A DNA stretch of 38,742 bases from Planctomycetota bacterium (GTDB lineage: Bacteria; Planctomycetota; JAJSAM01; JAJVHW01). Every line of letters begins with the position of its first letter. Within the stretch, counting starts at the first letter, position 1. Positions 33,583 to 38,742 of this stretch are shown one piece after another. The stretch is from positions 1 to 38,742 of the forward strand of contig JAJFFG010000130.1 of NCBI GenBank assembly GCA_021776825.1, written 5' to 3'. Under the pieces are notes generated by a model, which made no database searches, was not told the DNA's origin, and worked only from the letters and a program-made list of their open reading frames with translations. The position numbers and the translations under genes are program-made.

Positions 33583-33924
33583 CTACCGCTTGAACTTGTT
33601 GAAGCCAATCTCCGCCGAGGTCGCCGGCAGGAAGATGACCTCGACGATCGATCGGCGCGTCGGTCCAGCCCGCAGTGCGCCGAGAGTGCGATCCGCCGCC
33701 GTGGTGCCGGGTCCCGGTATGACTCTGCTCCCGACGCCCGGATCACGAAGCACGCCCGCTCCTCGCAGCCCTGCGTAGAACAGAGCGTAGACCGCCACCG
33801 CGATCGCGGCGCGGAGCAGCCACCGCGAACTGACCGCTGGTCGCCGAGGGACCGTCTCGGGAGTCGTCGGTGGAACGGCGGACGCGTCCAACTCGCCGCC
33901 GCGCTCTGCCTCCGGCCGAACCAC
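33583..33924 (-). CDS. Small membrane protein, hypothetical
   Basis: A 113-residue protein, if it starts at the GTG at 33922-33924; an earlier GTG at 33961-33963 would overlap the upstream gene's end. One hydrophobic helix is at about residues 35-53 (WLLRAAIAVAVYALFYAGL), preceded by a Pro/Glu-rich segment and followed by Gly-rich sequence with VIPGPGTTAADRTLGAL and the strand IVEVIFLPATSAEIGFNK. There is no family match and no SD. It lies directly downstream of the peptidase-like gene on the same strand, so the two are probably co-transcribed. The open frame runs far upstream as a shadow of that gene. Confidence 0.55.
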   Translation of the reverse strand: MVRPEAERGGELDASAVPPTTPETVPRRPAVSSRWLLRAAIAVAVYALFYAGLRGAGVLRDPGVGSRVIPGPGTTAADRTLGALRAGPTRRSIVEVIFLPATSAEIGFNKFKR

Positions 33925-33944
33925 CGAGCCGTCTACTGCGCTTC

Positions 33945-35222
33945 CTACTGCGCCTGCACCCACTTGCGGTAGGCCGCGAGCAGGGACTTGTCGTCGATGT
34001 CGTCGAACTGGCGCCGCGCCGCGCGCAGGTCGCCCGTCTCGCGCAGCGTCTTGATGTAGGCCTTGTACGCCTTCTTCGCTGCGGCCTTCGCCTTGCCGTG
34101 CCGGAAGAAGACGTGCCAGGCCCAGATCTCCATGGCCATCTTGTCGTCGTCCCACTTCGGGGGCACGTCGATCCACGACGCGAGTGAGCGCGAGATGGCC
34201 ACCCGTTCTTGCGCGTAGTCGTAGAAGTACTTCGGGGGCTTGCTCGGGCCGCTGCCCATCGCGCCACCCGCGGCGTACATCGCGAGGCCACTCCCGAGCC
34301 ACTCGGGGACGAAGCCGCCGAAGTACTGCCAGACGTACTGTCGCGCCGCTTGCTGGTGGAGGTAGCGCCCGAGGACATCGTCGTCGTCGGGGTCCCCCAC
34401 CACCGCGTGCAACGGCCGTTGGTTCATCCGGTGGGCGACCGGCGGATGTCGCTTCTCGGGGTCGAGACCGGAGCCCCGAACCATCCCCATGGTGGTCTCG
34501 TACAGGTACACGACGGGTGGTTCCCTGTCGTGGGGCTTCCCGGGCAACGCCTTGGCGATGATGCCGCGGCTCTTCGCGAGGTACTTCACCATCTTCTGAA
34601 CGGCCTTGCCGCGCGGGTTCTCCGCGTAGACGACGAACCCGCTGAACGTCGCACGCTTCCAGCCGTCCGGCGGGACATCGGCCGGCGGGGACTTCAGCAC
34701 CCGCACGCTGTCGAGCAGCGCCTGCGCCTCCGCTGCACAGTCCGCCGGTTGGTCGGCGCGCATGCGCAGATCCGCGATCACGACCTGTCCGCCAGACTCG
34801 ATGCAGCGCTGCCAGCCCAAGTTCCACGCGTCATCCGCCCCGTCGTCCCTGCCGTACGCCGCCTCGACCCAGCGGTCTCCGCTCCGGCGCAGGTCATCCT
34901 CCATCGGGTCGTTTTCGCTGAGCGTCCGCCCGAGCCGCAGCTGCGCCGACGTCCACTTCCGCTGGCGTCGCACGACGAGCACAGCCCCGTGACCACTCTC
35001 GTCGCCACCGAGCCGCCCGCGCCACGAGACGATCTCATCGACCCAGGGATCCTTCGTGTCCTCGGCCCAGCCGGCGGGCAGCCGTACCTCGACGGTCTTG
35101 TCGGCGTCGGTGTGAGGCGTGGCGACGGGGGCGTCCTGGGCACGTGCCGCGGTCGCCACGACGAGCAGGAATGCGCTGAAGACCGCCGCGCGCACGAGAC
35201 GGCGCCGCGCGGCTGGCTTCAT
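33945..35222 (-). CDS. Exported degenerate peptidase-MA-like protein
   Basis: A 425-residue protein with a signal peptide (1-29, AAVFSAFLLVVATAARAQ). Residues about 45-180 are a beta-rich N-terminal domain (VEVRLPAGWAED, GAVLVVRRQRKW). Residues about 190-425 resemble the gluzincin 'peptidase MA'/DUF1570-like fold of planctomycetes: FVVYAENPRGKAVQKMVKYL at its start and F-V-P-E-W-L-G-S-G-L-A-M-Y in the helix that normally holds the third zinc ligand. The zinc site that should read HExxH is H289-Q-Q-A-A, and the later Glu is Ser, so it is probably not an active protease. The gene at 7827 contains a similarly disabled copy. The ATG at 35222 is chosen over a TTG nine codons upstream because the signal peptide begins there. 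Confidence 0.84.
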   Translation of the reverse strand: MKPAARRRLVRAAVFSAFLLVVATAARAQDAPVATPHTDADKTVEVRLPAGWAEDTKDPWVDEIVSWRGRLGGDESGHGAVLVVRRQRKWTSAQLRLGRTLSENDPMEDDLRRSGDRWVEAAYGRDDGADDAWNLGWQRCIESGGQVVIADLRMRADQPADCAAEAQALLDSVRVLKSPPADVPPDGWKRATFSGFVVYAENPRGKAVQKMVKYLAKSRGIIAKALPGKPHDREPPVVYLYETTMGMVRGSGLDPEKRHPPVAHRMNQRPLHAVVGDPDDDDVLGRYLHQQAARQYVWQYFGGFVPEWLGSGLAMYAAGGAMGSGPSKPPKYFYDYAQERVAISRSLASWIDVPPKWDDDKMAMEIWAWHVFFRHGKAKAAAKKAYKAYIKTLRETGDLRAARRQFDDIDDKSLLAAYRKWVQAQ

Positions 35223-35367
35223 GGAGAGACGTGCTGGAGCTAGACGCAACGGATCACACTTTCGATCGAGGTCACGACGGGTCGCGGGAACGAGTGTATC
35301 CAGTCGCTCGCGTCGCGCGTTCCGTGCAGTTCGCCCGAGGGGCTTCGTCGAGGTGAACCGAGCGCCG

Positions 35368-35880
35368 TCAGCGGATCAGGTCGGCACCGGCCACCGCGAT
35401 CGCCGGAAGCGCCACTGACGTGACGACGGCGTCGACCGTGTGCTCGGTACGTCCTGACGACGTGCAGACCTCGATCGTTCCGTCGAACGGGTGGATGAGC
35501 CAGACCTCGGCGACACCGTGCTGCAGGTAGACACGCGCCTTCCGCCCGCGATCACGGCGGGCGGTCGAGTCGCTCAGCACCTCGATGACGAGCGTCGGTA
35601 CGGGCACGTGCCGCAAGTCGACCCACAACGCCTTCGCGAACACCGCGACGTCCGGCTGCAGCACGTTCACGTCGTCGAGGTGAACGTCGATCGGAGAGCA
35701 GACAAGTCGGTCTCGCCCAACGATCGGGAGGAGATGTTCCATCAGCGTCACCACGACCCGCTGATGTCGGTAGAACGGTGCCGGCTCGCGCACGAGATCA
35801 CCCTCGAGCAGCTCGGCCGGAAACCCCTGCGGCAACTGGTCATAGTCGGCGCGCGTGAACAGCGCCCGCGTCTCGCTCAT
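35368..35880 (-). CDS. Uma2-family (DUF820) putative restriction-like nuclease
   Basis: A 170-residue protein of the Uma2/DUF820 group, which share the PD-(D/E)xK nuclease fold. Seen here: E-L-L-E-G-D-L-V near residue 25, the Q-P-D77-V strand, V-I-E100-V-L-S and K114 in R-D-R-G-R-K-A-R-V-Y-L, followed by V-A-E-V-W-L-I. These give the Asp, Glu and Lys of the catalytic set. Members are numerous in cyanobacteria, planctomycetes and some others, often as isolated genes, and their biological role is unsettled. There is no signal peptide. The ATG at 35880 is preferred; a GTG two codons upstream is also possible. No SD. Confidence 0.92.
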   Translation of the reverse strand: MSETRALFTRADYDQLPQGFPAELLEGDLVREPAPFYRHQRVVVTLMEHLLPIVGRDRLVCSPIDVHLDDVNVLQPDVAVFAKALWVDLRHVPVPTLVIEVLSDSTARRDRGRKARVYLQHGVAEVWLIHPFDGTIEVCTSSGRTEHTVDAVVTSVALPAIAVAGADLIR

Positions 35881-36109
35881 CGGCACAGCGTATCACCCCA
35901 CCAGGATGTCAAGCGGCCCCGTGAGAAGGACGCACGAAACGGTCCGGAGGTTACGTCACCCCCAACGATCGCGGGATGGACGACGAGCGCGTCCCGCCGC
36001 CGACGAAGCCAGAGCGGCGACACGGCACGGGTAGCGATGGACCTCGTCACCCGACCAGGAAGCTCACCGGCCGCGGTATCCGTTCAATGCCGAGCGCGTC
36101 GGGATTCCC

Positions 36110-36907
36110 GTGCGGGCGCGGGACCGCCATCCGACGGTGCTCAACGTGAGTGACGTGCAAGCCGACGCGGAGCGAGCGGTGACGCTCTACCAGACACTCG
36201 GCGACGATCTCCACGCCGGGAGGGCTCTCGCCGTCGCGGAGCGCATCGAGGACTTGCTGCGTCCCTACGACGCGCCGGAGATCGAGATCGAGCAGGTGCT
36301 CGGCTGGACTCTCTCCACCATCGCGTTTCGCCACACGGACAAGCGGGCCCGTGTCCACGGTCAGTGCGTCTCGGGATTGAGGGCGCTACTGCGGACGGCT
36401 GAGGGCCCCGCCGCAGGACGCGCGCTCCTCCAGCGAGTCGATCAGATCATGGCCATCGACCCCGAGCCACACATCGCAATGATCTGGCGGTGGACAGGCG
36501 CCTACGTGTACTGGGCAAGCCTCGGGGACACCGTCGAACGAGCTCGCGAGTGCGCGAGCCGAATCGTCGAGATCGCCGATGCACTGCCGTCTCGGTGCCA
36601 TGTGGTCGACCGGAACTGGGCGTCAACGCTTCTGCAGGCGTGTCGGAGCACGCGGGACGTCCACGAGGGACTCCAGCTCATCGTGGAGATCGCGGAGATC
36701 TCCGCGCGTCACACACCTCCCAACCTCGAGATCGATCACAAGTGTGTGACCGCGGTCCACTGCGTCGCGCGCCTGGTGGGCGACCGGGCGACAGCCGACC
36801 TCCTTGTGGAGTGCGTGACCGCAACCCGGGACAGCCACGCCGAGCCGGATGAATACCTCGATGCGCACGTCGCCGCCGTCGAACGGTTGGCAGCGCGCCT
36901 GGAGTGA
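36110..36907 (+). CDS. Helical (TPR-like) hypothetical protein
   Basis: About 265 residues, nearly all alpha-helical, without a recognised family. Helix pairs look TPR-like (DAERAVTLYQTLGDDLHAGR, RVDQIMAIDPEPHIAMIWRW, VERARECASRIVEIADAL, EGLQLIVEIAEISARH), but the consensus is weak. There are conspicuous Cys residues (VHGQCVSG, ECASR, RCHVV, QACRS, HKCVTAVHCVA). No signal peptide or membrane helix, so cytoplasmic. The start is uncertain: GTG at 36110 gives the full frame, and GTG at 36146 removes an Arg-rich dozen residues; neither has a good SD. Its TGA overlaps a possible GTG of the next gene (GTGA). Confidence 0.7.
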   Translation: MRARDRHPTVLNVSDVQADAERAVTLYQTLGDDLHAGRALAVAERIEDLLRPYDAPEIEIEQVLGWTLSTIAFRHTDKRARVHGQCVSGLRALLRTAEGPAAGRALLQRVDQIMAIDPEPHIAMIWRWTGAYVYWASLGDTVERARECASRIVEIADALPSRCHVVDRNWASTLLQACRSTRDVHEGLQLIVEIAEISARHTPPNLEIDHKCVTAVHCVARLVGDRATADLLVECVTATRDSHAEPDEYLDAHVAAVERLAARLE

Positions 36908-36975
36908 CCCCGCGCGCCGAGACGCGCGGCTTCGTGGGAGCGAAGGCGCTCGCTCGGACGTCCAATGGGACGAAG

Positions 36976-37494
36976 ATGACACCGCAGGCTCACACGACCG
37001 ATCCACCCGCCGGACTCCCGCCTGCGCGTCCGGCGCGGGCGGGACGCAAGCTCCCGCGCACACTGCTGGCGATCCTGCGTGGCGTCGCATGGACCGTGGG
37101 ATGCGTCGCGCTCCTGTGGGTGCTCGGCCGCCTGTTCGCCGCGCCGTTGCAACTCGCGATGTCGCCGCTGCCCGACGAGCTCCGAGTACGCCGCACGCAG
37201 AAGGTGGTCGGACTGTCCGTCTATCGCGCGGAGGCGCTGCCGGACCGGAGCGTGCTCTCCGGCTATCGGGTCGGAGACGAGATGCCGCAACTCGAGGTCT
37301 TCCCGCTCGCGATGCCCGGCCAGCCGCCGTACGAGCGCCTGCTCCTCGTACCGACGTCGCGTCTGTTCAACGTCACGTACGACATGAACTCGTGGTGGGA
37401 CCTCCGCGGCGGCGACTGGAGCTACGTCCGCACCGGCATCGAGACCGCACCCGACGGCACGGAGTGGACCCTCTACGAACGCGCCGCTGACTGA
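36976..37494 (+). CDS. Single-pass membrane protein, hypothetical
   Basis: About 172 residues from the ATG at 36976. A Pro/Ala/Arg-rich N-terminus precedes a membrane helix (about residues 30-50, LLAILRGVAWTVGCVALLWVL). A soluble domain with KVVGLSVYRAEALPD, RVGDEMPQLEVFPLAM, LLLVPTSRLFNVTYDM and DWSYVRTGIETAPDGTEW follows, probably outside the cytoplasm. There is no family match. A longer reading from GTG 36904 would overlap the preceding stop by four bases and suggest translational coupling, but its extra 24 residues look non-coding. Probably in one unit with the gene at 36110. Confidence 0.68.
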   Translation: MTPQAHTTDPPAGLPPARPARAGRKLPRTLLAILRGVAWTVGCVALLWVLGRLFAAPLQLAMSPLPDELRVRRTQKVVGLSVYRAEALPDRSVLSGYRVGDEMPQLEVFPLAMPGQPPYERLLLVPTSRLFNVTYDMNSWWDLRGGDWSYVRTGIETAPDGTEWTLYERAAD

Positions 37495-37571
37495 CCCCGC
37501 GGCAGTGCAGCTCGCCCGAACTCTCAGACCGTTGAACGACCTGTGCTCATCGGTACGGAGTCTTCCGGTTT

Positions 37572-38420
37572 CTAGCGAGATGGTGCCGCGTCAGGGGAAG
37601 TCGTCGAGCGGAGCCGCTCGAGCAGGGGCTGCTTCAGGACGACGAGGTCGAGGAAGTCGTCCCCTGACGTGCGGCGGACGAAGTCGGCGGCGGTGGCGAC
37701 GAGCTCGCCGATAGGGCGAGCGTCACGGGCGTCGATCGGACCGTGATCCGGCACGAGGAGCCCCGCGTCGATGCCGAGTTCGGCGCCCTGCGTGTCGCAC
37801 TTGACGACCAGGCCACCATCGCTCGGCGCCGACACGACGCCGTCCAGCCGGCGAAGCGGCACCTCCACGCTCTGGCGCGCGCTCTCACCGTGCAGTTCCG
37901 GTCCTCCGGCCGCCCCTCCGGTGCGCCGCAGTCGATGGTCGCCGAAGTTGCGGGACGAGAGCTCGAGCGTGGCCGTCCCGTCCGTCTCGCCGAGCGCGAC
38001 GCCGTGCACTGCCACGTGCCCGTGGGAGCAGTTCGCGGCGACGTTCTCGCGCAGGAAGCCCAGGTTTCGCGGCTCCGGCTCGAAGGCATGGCACGCCACG
38101 TCCGCGCGCCGGGCGACGGGGATCGTCGTCAACCCGATGTTCGCGCCCACGTCGAGGTACGTGCCGCCACCGAGGGCGTCGAAGCACGCGATGACGAAGT
38201 CGGACATGCTCGACGACCACCGGCCGTCCCGGATGTAGCGCGGGAAGATCACGCGGTCGTCGAGCGCACCGCGAATGCGTCCGTCGGCCCCGGCGACGAC
38301 GAGTTCCTCGACGGAGAACCGTCCGGCGAGGTGGCGAAACACCGACAACGCCGTCGCGTCGTCGGTCCGACGAGCCAGCGCCTCGAACGCGCGCGCGACG
38401 ACCCGGCCGAGCGTGCTCAT
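37572..38420 (-). CDS. FkbM-family methyltransferase, apparently shortened
   Basis: A 282-residue S-adenosylmethionine-dependent methyltransferase of the FkbM type, which usually methylate sugar or polyketide hydroxyls. Motif I is T-Y-L-D90-V-G-A-N-I-G-L; the acidic SAM-binding loop follows in HAFEPEPRNLGFLRENVAAN; then VALGETDGTATLEL, VEVPLRRLDG and V-V-K-C-D-T-Q-G-A-E214. After this motif, members normally continue with a helix, the strand ending in the conserved (V/I)-E and a further segment. Here the chain goes straight to GIDAGLLVPDHGPIDARD and the C-terminal helices (RPIGELVATAADFV, DDFLDLVVLKQ). About 40-50 residues appear to be missing in frame, so activity is doubtful. The N-terminal region (VFRHLAGRFSVEEL, RWSSSMSDFVIA) is intact. 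Cytoplasmic; acceptor unknown. Confidence 0.86.
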   Translation of the reverse strand: MSTLGRVVARAFEALARRTDDATALSVFRHLAGRFSVEELVVAGADGRIRGALDDRVIFPRYIRDGRWSSSMSDFVIACFDALGGGTYLDVGANIGLTTIPVARRADVACHAFEPEPRNLGFLRENVAANCSHGHVAVHGVALGETDGTATLELSSRNFGDHRLRRTGGAAGGPELHGESARQSVEVPLRRLDGVVSAPSDGGLVVKCDTQGAELGIDAGLLVPDHGPIDARDARPIGELVATAADFVRRTSGDDFLDLVVLKQPLLERLRSTTSPDAAPSR

Positions 38421-38742
38421 TTCACGTTCCCCATCACGTTGCCCCTGCCCCGCGGCACTCTAGAGCGGATCGTTCGCGGGGGCGTCGCGGGATCGCGGCG
38501 CGAACATCGCCTCGGCAGTACGAAGTGCGCTCCCTGTCCGGCTGTCGACGTCGCACTCAGTCTGCTCGATACTCTCCCGCTCGCGTGCGCCTCGAGCTAG
38601 ACGGAAGTTCCAGGCCCAGGCGGGCCGAAATCGGCGTGAGACCCTTGTTCTCCCTGGGGTTTCCCTGGCCAGAGCGGCGCAAAGTGTACCCATGTATTGA
38701 CTCGGGTTTTACTTGAGTTCTCGATCGGTAAGCGTTAGGGTC
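38421..38742. other. Right edge without a recognised gene
   Basis: About 320 bases upstream of the methyltransferase gene. The open frames here are Arg-rich and unlike neighbouring proteins. The last 60 bases are clearly less GC-rich and contain TTGACT (38697-38702), which could be a -35 element for a rightward gene beyond the window, but no matching -10 was found. Confidence 0.45.

Noticed and set aside
33583..34827. Minus-strand frame of 414 codons that would extend the small membrane protein far upstream
   Set aside because: Everything before about 33924-33963 overlaps the peptidase-like gene out of frame and is Arg/Gly/Pro-rich; only the last 113 residues look like protein.
1..38742. CRISPR array, tRNA, rRNA, insertion sequence, prophage or attachment site
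   Set aside because: No regularly spaced repeats, no tRNA- or rRNA-like sequence, and no transposase, integrase or phage structural protein in any frame examined.
38697..38742. Promoter at the right edge (TTGACT with later AT-rich bases)
   Set aside because: No acceptable -10 at 16-18 bases and no gene visible beyond it, so it was only mentioned under the right-edge region.

Overview
This is a strongly GC-rich bacterial window that reads like a Planctomycetota chromosome. The inference rests on gene content: several large exported proteins built from carboxypeptidase-regulatory-like (CarbReg, Ig-like) repeats, an ECF sigma factor with a membrane-anchored C-terminal extension, right-handed beta-helix proteins, HEAT/vWA and TPR giants, a sulfatase-like enzyme, a Uma2 protein and many genes standing alone with start codons that often lack a Shine-Dalgarno (SD) sequence. 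No rRNA, tRNA, CRISPR array, transposase, integrase or phage gene was seen. No taxonomic marker is present, so the phylum is not proven.

Layout. (a) 249-6631: two paralogous CarbReg proteins flank a peroxide-defence block made of a catalase, a divergent OxyR and a small membrane protein. The first CarbReg gene carries a 2H-phosphoesterase-like N-terminus instead of an export signal. (b) 6732-13586: an exported beta-rich protein, a Cys-rich/degenerate-peptidase/HEAT/vWA protein, a membrane-anchored ECF sigma factor and an old-yellow-enzyme oxidoreductase. (c) 13888-21865: three more CarbReg proteins with an isoprenylcysteine-methyltransferase-like membrane enzyme among them. (d) 22060-24235: two convergent exported proteins, one a clear beta-helix. 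(e) 24374-24943: an AhpD/carboxymuconolactone-decarboxylase-like peroxidase interrupted by an in-frame TGA exactly where the second Cys of the CxxC motif belongs, followed by a hairpin resembling a bacterial SECIS; this is best read as a selenoprotein. (f) 24962-32497: an exported HEAT/VCBS-like protein, a 15-TPR protein, an EthD protein, a small lipoprotein-like protein and a sulfatase-like protein with Thr at the nucleophile position. (g) 32629-38420: small membrane proteins, a GNAT gene broken by an amber codon, a second degenerate-peptidase protein, Uma2, a helical hypothetical protein and a shortened FkbM methyltransferase. About 320 bases without a recognised gene close the window.

Two functional themes stand out. 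One is peroxide handling: catalase, OxyR with both redox cysteines, and the putative selenoperoxidase about 20 kb away. The other is a large investment in exported or membrane-anchored beta-sandwich, beta-helix and repeat proteins, as expected for a cell with an elaborate envelope. Functions of the CarbReg proteins cannot be deduced from sequence alone.
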